DNA of 33,443 bases from UBA1227 sp045629305 (GTDB lineage: Bacteria; Bacillota; Clostridia; Oscillospirales; Acutalibacteraceae). The notes beneath the pieces were generated by a model that made no database searches, was not told the DNA's origin, and was given only the letters and a program-made list of their open reading frames with translations. The position numbers and the translations under genes are program-made. Shown piece by piece: positions 24,876 through 31,962 of the stretch; positions within the stretch are counted from its first letter, which is position 1; each line of letters starts with the position of its first letter. The stretch spans positions 1-33,443 of the forward strand of contig JAZQQZ010000016.1 of NCBI GenBank assembly GCA_045629305.1, written 5' to 3'.

Positions 24876-24923
24876 ACACAAGAACTTGTTATTTATTTGT
24901 AAAGCAAGCACAATATGTATTGA
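24876..24923 (+). promoter_or_regulatory. Paired NrdR-box-like sequences upstream of nrdR
   Basis: Two 16-bp sites resemble the published NrdR box acaCwAtATaTwGtgt: ACACAAGAACTTGTTA (24876-24891, 11/16 by eye) and GCACAATATGTATTGA (24908-24923, 12/16). They start 32 bp apart, the three-turn spacing known for tandem NrdR boxes, and the second overlaps the -35 of the nrdR promoter. Autoregulation is an inference. Confidence 0.4.
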
Positions 24924-24948
24924 TTATTAGCCTTTTAGATGCTATAAT
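24920..24948 (+). promoter_or_regulatory. Promoter of nrdR and the downstream aro genes
   Basis: TTGATT (24920-24925), 17-bp spacer, TATAAT (24943-24948). It is the only good promoter seen before the tightly packed nrdR-CPBP-aro genes. Confidence 0.7.
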
Positions 24949-25007
24949 TAGGTATCTTTATTTATTTATATAAATAAAATAATTTATTTAATAGGTTGGT
25001 GTTGGAA

Positions 25008-25463
25008 ATGAAATGTCCATTCTGTGGATACGAAGAAAGCAAAGTTATCGACTCCCGTCCGACAGACGAAGGCGAGCGCATTCGTCGCCGTCGTGAGTGC
25101 ATCAAGTGCGCTAAGCGTTTCACAACTTATGAGATTATCGAGTCCGTTCCTCTCATCGTAGTTAAGAAGGATAAATCTCGTGAGCAGTTCGATCGCAACA
25201 AGCTCATGGCAGGTATCCTTCGTGCATGTGAGAAACGTCCAGTTTCCCTCCAGACAATCGAGGACGCTGTAAACGATATCGAATCACAGCTTCAGAACTC
25301 ACTTGACCGTGAGGTATCTTCTGATGTAATCGGTGCTCTCTGCATGGAGAAACTTAAGGACATCGACGAAGTAGCTTATGTTCGCTTCGCATCTGTTTAT
25401 AGACAGTTCAAGGATGTTTCAACATTCGTAGAAGAGGTTTCGAAGCTCCTCGAAGAAAAATAA
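25008..25463 (+). CDS. nrdR: Transcriptional repressor NrdR
   Basis: ATP/dATP-sensing repressor of ribonucleotide reductase genes (151 aa). The N-terminal zinc ribbon is MKCPFCGYEESKVIDSRP with C3/C6 and C31/C34 (RRECIKCAKRFTTYE). An ATP-cone domain follows from about residue 49 (IVVKKDKSREQFDRNKLMAG). ATG 25008 is chosen because homologs start MKCPFCG; a start at 24996 would add four residues. No reductase gene is in the window. It is followed after 18 nt, without a terminator, by the CPBP-like gene and the aro genes. Confidence 0.97.
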   Translation: MKCPFCGYEESKVIDSRPTDEGERIRRRRECIKCAKRFTTYEIIESVPLIVVKKDKSREQFDRNKLMAGILRACEKRPVSLQTIEDAVNDIESQLQNSLDREVSSDVIGALCMEKLKDIDEVAYVRFASVYRQFKDVSTFVEEVSKLLEEK

Positions 25464-25481
25464 TAATTTATAGGAATCGAA

Positions 25482-26186
25482 ATGGAAAAGAATAAATTTT
25501 GGAGATCTTATGGCATCCTTTATGGAAGTGCCTTCTTGCTCGCACTTGTTTTAAACATTTTAGTGGGCTATGCAGCACTTGTAGCGAGGGTAGCTATAAT
25601 CATTGTACTTTTAGTAATTATTAAAAAATTTGATAAATCCAAAGAGGAGCCACGTAGTGCGAATTTCACACTTGTACTATGCCTCCTTCCAGTATTCTAC
25701 GCCACATATTGTTTCTACGGACCACTAAATAGAATGGTTCCTTTCACCTCGGCTGCACTTGTGCTGGCAACGGTCATCACAACAGTCTACTGTGAGGAAC
25801 TTCTATATCGCAAGGTCGGAGTAATGCTTATCCGAGGCGAAGGTGAATTCGTGCCATCCGTAGCAGAGGTAGTTGCGCTTGTCGGCGCAGAAACCGTTGC
25901 CAGCATTTTCGGCGGCCATGTAACTGACGTTGTATGGGCATTCGGAATATCTGTACTTTCCCTCTCCCTCTTCCTTCTTACGAAGAGTATTGATTTATCC
26001 ATTACAATTCATTTACTTCTTGCAACAACACAGCAACTTTACATAACATTTTCAACCTTACCTCACCTCTTCACAGGTGAGTACTTCCAGGTCTTCTATG
26101 CAAGCGCTGGAATAGTCTTAGCTCTCACGGGCTATGCAATCATTAAAGACAACTGCCTAATGCAGATGCCTTCGGAGGAAAACTGA
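25482..26186 (+). CDS. CPBP-like (Abi/CAAX-protease type) integral membrane protein
   Basis: A 234-aa polytopic membrane protein with about six to seven hydrophobic helices. It has the first CPBP intramembrane protease motif, EExxxR, as CEELLYR (E105, E106, R110). Candidate histidines are H146 (FGGHV) and H177 (TIHLLLA), but the usual FxxxH and HxxxN/D patterns are imperfect, so the protein may be divergent or inactive. CPBP proteins act in prenyl-protein processing, bacteriocin immunity or membrane proteolysis. Here the gene sits between nrdR and aroF, and its TGA overlaps the aroF ATG by one base. A role linked to aromatic synthesis is not evident. Confidence 0.6.
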   Translation: MEKNKFWRSYGILYGSAFLLALVLNILVGYAALVARVAIIIVLLVIIKKFDKSKEEPRSANFTLVLCLLPVFYATYCFYGPLNRMVPFTSAALVLATVITTVYCEELLYRKVGVMLIRGEGEFVPSVAEVVALVGAETVASIFGGHVTDVVWAFGISVLSLSLFLLTKSIDLSITIHLLLATTQQLYITFSTLPHLFTGEYFQVFYASAGIVLALTGYAIIKDNCLMQMPSEEN

Positions 26187-26995
26187 TGGCTGAATTTCAG
26201 AAAAGTAGTAGAGATTCTCATCTTGAAAATACAATAATCGACGTGCGTGGCACGAAGATTGGCGACGGCTCGCTCTGCATAATTGCAGGTCCTTGCGCTA
26301 TAGAGTCAGAGGACCAAATTATGCGCATAGCCGGAGCTGTAAAGAGCGCCGGAGCAACCATACTCCGTGGAGGCGCTTTCAAGCCACGCACCTCACCATA
26401 TACATTCCAAGGTCTCTTCGACGATGGAATTAAATTCCTCGTTGAAGCAGGAAAAGAATATGATCTCCCTACAGTATCAGAGATCACTGAGGCATCTCAA
26501 ATAGATTTATTTAAAGACATCGACATCATCCAAGTCGGTGCTAAGAACATGCAGAATTTTGGCCTTCTTCACGAACTCGGAAAGCTTGATAAGCCTATTC
26601 TCTTAAAGCGTGGATTCGGCTGCACATATGAGGAAGTCCTCTCCTCCGCTGAGCATATAATGGCTCAAGGAAATGAGAGAGTCATCCTCTGCGAGCGTGG
26701 AATCAGAACATTCGAGACATATACAAGATTCACTTTCGACGTCTCATCTATTCCATCTCTAAAGACGCTCACCCACCTTCCAGTTATCGCTGACCCTTCC
26801 CATCCAGCTGGTCGTTTCGAACTTATCGAGCCACTCTCACTCGCTGCTGTAGCAGCAGGTGCAGACGGCCTCATTATTGAAGTTCACGACAAGCCAGAGG
26901 AGGCCCTCTGCGATAAGAATCAGGCACTGAAGCCTGATAAGTTCGAGACAATTGTAAAGAAAGCGAAGGGAGTTCATAGTACTATCAATGGCTAG
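26186..26995 (+). CDS. aroF: 3-deoxy-7-phosphoheptulonate synthase (short KDO8PS-like DAHP synthase)
   Basis: First step of the shikimate pathway: phosphoenolpyruvate plus erythrose 4-phosphate gives DAHP. The 269-aa barrel has IIAGPCAIESEDQ (30-42), LRGGAFKPRTSPYTFQG, the QVGAKNMQNF and LLKRGFG blocks, and VIADPSHPAGR; metal-binding Cys, His and Glu positions are present. It lacks both the N-terminal ferredoxin-like domain of Thermotoga-type enzymes and the chorismate mutase domain of Bacillus-type ones, so it resembles unregulated short forms. GGAGG precedes the ATG, which overlaps the stop of the CPBP-like gene. Confidence 0.95.
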   Translation: MAEFQKSSRDSHLENTIIDVRGTKIGDGSLCIIAGPCAIESEDQIMRIAGAVKSAGATILRGGAFKPRTSPYTFQGLFDDGIKFLVEAGKEYDLPTVSEITEASQIDLFKDIDIIQVGAKNMQNFGLLHELGKLDKPILLKRGFGCTYEEVLSSAEHIMAQGNERVILCERGIRTFETYTRFTFDVSSIPSLKTLTHLPVIADPSHPAGRFELIEPLSLAAVAAGADGLIIEVHDKPEEALCDKNQALKPDKFETIVKKAKGVHSTING

Positions 26996-27995
26996 TATGA
27001 CTGAAATCAATGTAGGAAAAGGACTTATAGAAGACTGTGGCGATATTATCTCCGCAGCTTACTCCCGTTGTAAAATTGCCATTATATCTGACACCAATGT
27101 AGCTCCTCTCTATCTGGAAGATGTAAAAAAATCCCTTATATCTTCAGGCTTTGACACGGTCGAATACATCTTCCCTGCTGGAGAGAGCTACAAAAATATT
27201 GATACATATAATTCTATCTTAGAGTTTCTTGCGAGTAGCGAGATGACACGCACAGATATGCTTCTCTCACTTGGAGGCGGTGTGGTCGGAGATATCACCG
27301 GTTTCGCTGCTGCCACATATATGCGTGGCACACCTTATGTGCATGTACCAACGAGTCTCATCGCTATGATAGACTCTTCCATCGGTGGAAAGACAGCCAT
27401 CAATCTCGATGCCGGCAAGAACCTCTGTGGTGCATTTTATCAACCTCTCCTTGTCATCTGTGACACGGAGACTCTTAAAACTCTCCCAGATGAATATATG
27501 AAAGACGGACTAGGCGAAGTGCTTAAATATTACATCCTGGGAAAGATTTCATCTCTTACAGATATCGATAAAATTATTGAGGAATCTATTTCCGCTAAGA
27601 TGTTTTATGCTGGTGGTGACGTAGAAGATTGGAACAAGCGCAGATTTCTCAATCTTGGACATACAATTGGCCATGCAATAGAGCATGCCAGCGGCTATAA
27701 GATTTCCCACGGAAACGCCGTAGCTATAGGCATTTGCTCGATGGCTCGTGCCTGCGAGGCACTCGAGATATCAGAGCCTGGCACAGCGAGCAAAATAGAA
27801 TCGCTCGCGACAGATCTTGGACTTCCAATCACCTGTGATATCCCTGTGGAAGACATCTATTCATCCCTCCTATGTGACAAGAAGAGATCAGGAGACACTA
27901 TCGATATTATCGTGCCAATATCTCTAGGAAAATGTGAGATAAGGGCATTCCTTATTAAAGAATTACAAGACATACTTCGCCTTGGAGTGAAATAA
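26988..27995 (+). CDS. aroB: 3-dehydroquinate synthase
   Basis: Second shikimate step: DAHP to 3-dehydroquinate, NAD- and metal-dependent. The 335-aa protein is slightly short for the family (about 350-365). It has SLGGGVVGDITGFAAATYMR (NAD site), VPTSLIAMIDSSIGGKTAIN, and the metal ligands E (GLGEVLKY) and H (LNLGHTIGHAIEH, then SHGNAVAIG). ATG 26988 overlaps the aroF stop by 8 nt; ATG 26997 is an equally possible start. Translational coupling with aroF is likely. Confidence 0.95.
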   Translation: MASMTEINVGKGLIEDCGDIISAAYSRCKIAIISDTNVAPLYLEDVKKSLISSGFDTVEYIFPAGESYKNIDTYNSILEFLASSEMTRTDMLLSLGGGVVGDITGFAAATYMRGTPYVHVPTSLIAMIDSSIGGKTAINLDAGKNLCGAFYQPLLVICDTETLKTLPDEYMKDGLGEVLKYYILGKISSLTDIDKIIEESISAKMFYAGGDVEDWNKRRFLNLGHTIGHAIEHASGYKISHGNAVAIGICSMARACEALEISEPGTASKIESLATDLGLPITCDIPVEDIYSSLLCDKKRSGDTIDIIVPISLGKCEIRAFLIKELQDILRLGVK

Positions 27996-29210
27996 ATGGA
28001 TTTGAAAATTACCCCTACTCCTCTCTCTGGAGTAGTCGATGCTATAGATTCCAAGTCAGAGCTTCATAGGATTCTAATTTGCTCTGCACTTTCAGATAAT
28101 CCTTGTGTAATAAGAACTACTACACAGCCGGATGATTTATCAAATGATGTCAAGACAACAATAGATTGTCTTCGTGCCCTTGGGGCAGATATAACTTACG
28201 GTGAAAGAGAAATCACCGTAGTTCCAATCAAGGATGTGCCATTGGCACCAGTCCTCGATTGCAGAGAGAGTGGTTCCACTCTCCGTTTCCTCCTTCCCGT
28301 TGCCACAGCCCTCTGTGACAAGGTGAGTTTCAGAGGAAACGAACGCCTTAGCGAGAGACCTATCGGCAGTCTCAAGACTGCGATGGAGTCGCACGGCGTG
28401 AAGTTCTCAGCGGACACTCTCCCATTTGATACAAAGGGTAGATTGACACCTGGTCAATTTGAGATAACTGGTGACCTCACATCCCAATATCTCTCAGGTC
28501 TTCTCCTCGCCCTTCCGATTCTGAGTGATATGAGCACAGTGAAGCTCACCACCCCTCTTCAATCAAGAGGTTATGTGGAACTCACCATCAAGGCTCTCGC
28601 CGATTTCGGCATCAAGATTATGGAGCCGATTGAGAATACATTCTCCGTATATCGTACAGAGAAAAGATATATCTCACCGAAGGATATTAAAGTCGAAGGT
28701 GACTGGTCCAATGCCGCGTTCTATTTCGTCGCAGCCTTTCTCGGTAATGATGTATCCGTAGAAAACTTAAACTTCAACTCTCTGCAGAGAGATAAAGGAA
28801 TTGTCGATTTCCTTAGTGATTATCAGAATGAGGTCGACCTTTCCAATACACCAGATCTTCTCCCTGCTCTATCCGTTGCGGCGGCTTACGCTGAAGGCAC
28901 GACAACGTTTAGAGACGCCGCAAGGTTGCGCCTGAAAGAGAGCGACAGACTGACATCAGTCTGCGCTATGATAAGGGCGCTCGGCGGCAAGGCCGAGGAG
29001 ACAGACGATGGTATCATCGTCTATCCGCAACCATTCTACGGTGGCACCGTAGAATCATACGGTGATCATCGCATCGTAATGGCTGCAACTATCGCAGCTA
29101 CAAGATGCGAGGAGCCAGTGATCATTAAAGAGGCACGTGCGGTAGATAAATCCTACCCTACGTTCTTCGAGGATATTAAATCTTTAGGAGGCGTTATCGA
29201 TGTCATTTGA
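27996..29210 (+). CDS. aroA: 3-phosphoshikimate 1-carboxyvinyltransferase (EPSP synthase)
   Basis: Adds the enolpyruvyl group of PEP to shikimate 3-phosphate (404 aa, slightly compact). Recognisable sites are SKSELHRILICSAL (substrate-binding Lys and Arg), CRESGSTLRFLLPVA in place of the enteric NAGT-containing loop, LSERPIGSL, TSQYLSGLLLALP, EGDWSNAAFYFVA, RLRLKESDRL and YGDHRIVMA. It starts immediately after the aroB stop, with GGAGTG 10 or so bases upstream, and overlaps aroC by 11 nt. Confidence 0.96.
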   Translation: MDLKITPTPLSGVVDAIDSKSELHRILICSALSDNPCVIRTTTQPDDLSNDVKTTIDCLRALGADITYGEREITVVPIKDVPLAPVLDCRESGSTLRFLLPVATALCDKVSFRGNERLSERPIGSLKTAMESHGVKFSADTLPFDTKGRLTPGQFEITGDLTSQYLSGLLLALPILSDMSTVKLTTPLQSRGYVELTIKALADFGIKIMEPIENTFSVYRTEKRYISPKDIKVEGDWSNAAFYFVAAFLGNDVSVENLNFNSLQRDKGIVDFLSDYQNEVDLSNTPDLLPALSVAAAYAEGTTTFRDAARLRLKESDRLTSVCAMIRALGGKAEETDDGIIVYPQPFYGGTVESYGDHRIVMAATIAATRCEEPVIIKEARAVDKSYPTFFEDIKSLGGVIDVI

Positions 29211-30120
29211 TATTAAATATCTCGGTGCATCGCACGACGCCTATGTCGGACTCACAGCAGAGAACTTCCCGGCAGAAGAATTTGATAAGGATAAACTCCA
29301 GGCTTTCATGGACAGACGTCGCCCAGGTACTTCAGCTGATGTCAGCCAGAGAAAAGAGCCTGATATCCCAGAGATAGAATTAGATAGTAATAAAATCACT
29401 ATTAAAATAAAGAACTGTGATGTAAATGATTCTGACTATGAAAATCTCAGAGACATCCCCCGCCCTGGCCACGCAGATTTCACGGCATATGTAAAATATG
29501 GCGAGATACCAATCGGTGGCGGACAGTTCTCCGGTAGAATGACAGCACCGATAAGTGCACTCGGCGGTATCTGTCTTCAGATACTTGAGCGCCGAGGCAT
29601 TAAAATCAATGCCAAAGTCAAATCTACCGGCAATATCGAAGAGGCAAAGAATCAAAATGATTCCGTTGGTGGAATCATCAGTGCAACAGTCGAAGGTCTA
29701 CCCGCAGGGGTTGGAGGACCTTTCGGCCAAGGTCTCGAAAGTCGCCTATCTGCGAAACTTTTCGAGATTCCTGCCGTCAAGGGCATAGAGTTCGGTGACG
29801 GCTTCGAGCTCGCCTCCATGAGAGGCAGCGAAGCCAACGACCAATATGCCATCGACGGTGACAAGATTGTCACCGTGACCAACCACTGCGGTGGAATACT
29901 CGGTGGCATCTCAAACGGTATGCCAATCACACTTAATGTGGCAATAAAGCCTACCCCTTCCATTGGAGTGCCACAGCGCTCTGTAAATCTTAGAACAATG
30001 GAAGAAACTGAAATCGTAATCGAAGGACGCCACGACCCATGCATCGTACCGCGTGCGGTGCCTGTAGTCGAGGCAATGATAGCTATAACAATTCTAGAAA
30101 TACTTGAGGAGGACAACTAA
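29200..30120 (+). CDS. aroC: Chorismate synthase (compact, divergent)
   Basis: Converts EPSP to chorismate with reduced FMN. At 306 aa it is clearly shorter than the usual 360-390. Conserved parts are GASHDAY (catalytic His near 11), DRRRPGTS, RKEPD, IPRPGHADFTAYVKYG (second catalytic His), GLPAGVGGPFGQGLES, GSEAND, NHCGGILGGISNGMPI and GRHDPCIVPRAVPVVEAM. The usual GGGRSSAR segment reads GGGQFSGRMTAP. One or more internal loops seem shortened rather than the ends cut, and the gene overlaps aroA normally, so it looks intact. Confidence 0.93.
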   Translation: MSFDIKYLGASHDAYVGLTAENFPAEEFDKDKLQAFMDRRRPGTSADVSQRKEPDIPEIELDSNKITIKIKNCDVNDSDYENLRDIPRPGHADFTAYVKYGEIPIGGGQFSGRMTAPISALGGICLQILERRGIKINAKVKSTGNIEEAKNQNDSVGGIISATVEGLPAGVGGPFGQGLESRLSAKLFEIPAVKGIEFGDGFELASMRGSEANDQYAIDGDKIVTVTNHCGGILGGISNGMPITLNVAIKPTPSIGVPQRSVNLRTMEETEIVIEGRHDPCIVPRAVPVVEAMIAITILEILEEDN

Positions 30121-31659
30121 ATGCTTGAAAACTTAGATGAGATTCGCGAAGAAATAGACATAATCGATTCCGACATCCTCTCGCGTTTCCTTGAACGCAT
30201 GGAACTCTCTGAGCAGATTGCTGAGTACAAAGCAGAGCACAACATTCCTGTTGAGGACACAACAAGAGAGCTCGAGATAACTAAATATGTACAGGAGCAC
30301 AGCGGTGATCTCAGTGAATACGCTGTTGCACTTTTCAATTCAATCATGGAACTTTCTAAGGACCATCAGGAGAATTGGATTAAATCATACAATGAGGACC
30401 AAAAGCGTAAGGTTGTCCAGATGCCTGGTGTATATGGACTTCTCGGCGCCAACCTCGAGCACAGCTACTCAGAGCAGATTCATAAGGCACTCGGTCTCCG
30501 TGGCAAGGTAGCTTATGATTATAAGCTTCACGAGGTTGACCCAGAGCACCTTGAGGAATTTATCTCACGTGCCGACATCCAGGGCCTCAATGTCACAATG
30601 CCTTATAAGATGGCAGTTCTCGCCTTCTGCCAGGAGATTTCAGAAGATGTTCTCCGCATCGGCGCTGCCAATACTGTAGTTATGAAGAAAGGCAAGCTCT
30701 GCGCTTATAACACAGACATCGCCGGCTTCAAATATATGGTTAACAAATCCGACGTTGATGTAGAGAATAAGAAGGTTCTTGTTCTCGGCAAGGGCGGAGC
30801 ATCCAAAGCTGCACAGTGTGCACTCGCAGATCTCGGCGCGCGCGAGATTATTGTCCTCTCCCGTGAGGAGCCAAATGATTACAGCCAGATAGATAAACAC
30901 CTCGACGCTGAAATCATTGTAAATACCACACCAGTTGGTATGTATCCAGACAATCTCCAGTCACTTGTAAGCCTCAAGAAGTTCATTAAACTTACAGGCG
31001 TAATCGACGTTGTATATAATCCTATTCGCACAGGCCTTCTTCTTGAGGCTGAGCGTCTCGGCATTCCAAATGTCGGCGGCCTTTCAATGCTTGTAGCACA
31101 GGCAAGAGAGTCATACAACATCTTCTTCGGCAGAAATATGATTGATGCCTTCGTTGATGATATAGTTGATAAGCTCACCAAGGATAATCAGAACATCATC
31201 TTAACTGGTATGCCTGGTTGCGGTAAGACATCTATCGCCAAAGCAATCAGCGATATCACAGGCCGTGAGATGATTGATATTGATAAGGTAATCGAGCAGG
31301 ACGAGAAGATGGGCGTTGCCGAGATTATCACAAAGCGTGGCGAAGAGGTATTCAGAAAACTCGAGCACGAGGCAATTCTCAAGTACTGTAAGGAAAGTGG
31401 CAAGGTCATCGCACTCGGCGGTGGTGCGGTACTCGACCGCAACAACTACCCTGCTCTCCACCAGAACGGTATAATCTTCTATATCCGTCGTGACATCAGT
31501 CTTCTTCCTACAGACGACCGTCCTCTTTCTAAGAGCCCAGAGACACTTCTTGAGATGCAGAAGATTAGACTTCCACTCTATCAGGAGATCTCTGACTACG
31601 AGATTGAGAACAACGGTGAAATTGAAAATGCAGTTAAGGCAATCCTTAAAAAAATGTAA
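30121..31659 (+). CDS. Trifunctional chorismate mutase / shikimate dehydrogenase / shikimate kinase
   Basis: A 512-aa three-domain protein. Residues 1-90: AroQ-type chorismate mutase (IREEIDIIDSDILSRFLERM, K37, PVEDTTRELEI). Residues 101-350: shikimate dehydrogenase AroE, with shikimate-binding LEHSYSEQIH, catalytic K163 in NVTMPYK, D199 in NTDIAGF, and nucleotide-binding LGKGGASKAAQ. Residues 357-512: shikimate kinase AroK, with Walker A GMPGCGKTS at 363-371, DIDKVIEQ, LGGGAV and the lid arginine in DDRPLS. All three sets of key residues look intact. It starts directly after the aroC stop and completes the operon except for dehydroquinate dehydratase. Frame continuity between domains is unbroken. 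Confidence 0.93.
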   Translation: MLENLDEIREEIDIIDSDILSRFLERMELSEQIAEYKAEHNIPVEDTTRELEITKYVQEHSGDLSEYAVALFNSIMELSKDHQENWIKSYNEDQKRKVVQMPGVYGLLGANLEHSYSEQIHKALGLRGKVAYDYKLHEVDPEHLEEFISRADIQGLNVTMPYKMAVLAFCQEISEDVLRIGAANTVVMKKGKLCAYNTDIAGFKYMVNKSDVDVENKKVLVLGKGGASKAAQCALADLGAREIIVLSREEPNDYSQIDKHLDAEIIVNTTPVGMYPDNLQSLVSLKKFIKLTGVIDVVYNPIRTGLLLEAERLGIPNVGGLSMLVAQARESYNIFFGRNMIDAFVDDIVDKLTKDNQNIILTGMPGCGKTSIAKAISDITGREMIDIDKVIEQDEKMGVAEIITKRGEEVFRKLEHEAILKYCKESGKVIALGGGAVLDRNNYPALHQNGIIFYIRRDISLLPTDDRPLSKSPETLLEMQKIRLPLYQEISDYEIENNGEIENAVKAILKKM

Positions 31660-31665
31660 AAGTAC

Positions 31666-31694
31666 TTGAAAATTAGCACTTTTATCATTAAAAT
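31666..31694 (+). promoter_or_regulatory. Promoter of the ferredoxin gene
   Basis: TTGAAA (31666-31671), 17-bp spacer, TAAAAT (31689-31694), about 30 bp before the ATG. It starts 7 bp after the aro operon stop codon; no convincing aro terminator precedes it. Confidence 0.7.
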
Positions 31695-31724
31695 ATAAGT
31701 AATCTAAAAAAGGAGGTATGTTTC

Positions 31725-31892
31725 ATGGCTTACAAAATTACTGATTCATGCGTAGCTTGCGGTTCTTGCAAAGATGGTTGCCCAGTAGAGGCTATCTCTG
31801 AAGGCGATATCTATTCAATCGACGCTGCAACATGCATCGACTGTGGTTCTTGCGCTGACACTTGCCCAACAGGAGCAATCGTAGCTGGCTAA
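31725..31892 (+). CDS. 2[4Fe-4S] ferredoxin, clostridial type
   Basis: A 55-aa electron carrier beginning MAYKITDSCVACGSCKDGCP. Its eight cysteines are in two CxxCxxCxxxCP motifs (C9, C12, C15, C19 and C37, C40, C43, C47), each binding one 4Fe-4S cluster. The size and pseudo-twofold symmetry are those of classical clostridial ferredoxins, which serve pyruvate:ferredoxin oxidoreductase, hydrogenase and similar enzymes. AGGAGG lies 8 nt before the ATG. It has its own promoter and terminator, so it is probably highly expressed alone. Confidence 0.97.
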   Translation: MAYKITDSCVACGSCKDGCPVEAISEGDIYSIDAATCIDCGSCADTCPTGAIVAG

Positions 31893-31916
31893 TTGAACAC
31901 TAGATTTAACGAGAAG

Positions 31917-31938
31917 GGCCTGGAAGCAATTCCAGGTC
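31917..31938 (+). terminator. Terminator after the ferredoxin gene
   Basis: GGCCTGGAA / TTCCAGGTC stem of 9 bp (one G-U pair), loop GCAA, followed by TTTTTTCT. Confidence 0.85.
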
Positions 31939-31962
31939 TTTTTTCTACCAAGAGGAGTAGCT

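Noticed and set aside
29652..30116. 154-codon open frame on the minus strand
   Set aside because: Antisense shadow of aroC with Ser/Ile-rich low-information sequence and no supported start.
29200..30120. aroC as a truncated pseudogene because of its short length
   Set aside because: Both ends carry the expected terminal motifs, the catalytic histidines are present and the frame is open with normal overlap to its neighbours.
31658..31683. Inverted repeat AAAAGT / ACTTTT right after the aro operon as a terminator
   Set aside because: The stem is only six mostly A-U pairs around a long loop and overlaps the ferredoxin promoter; too weak to call.
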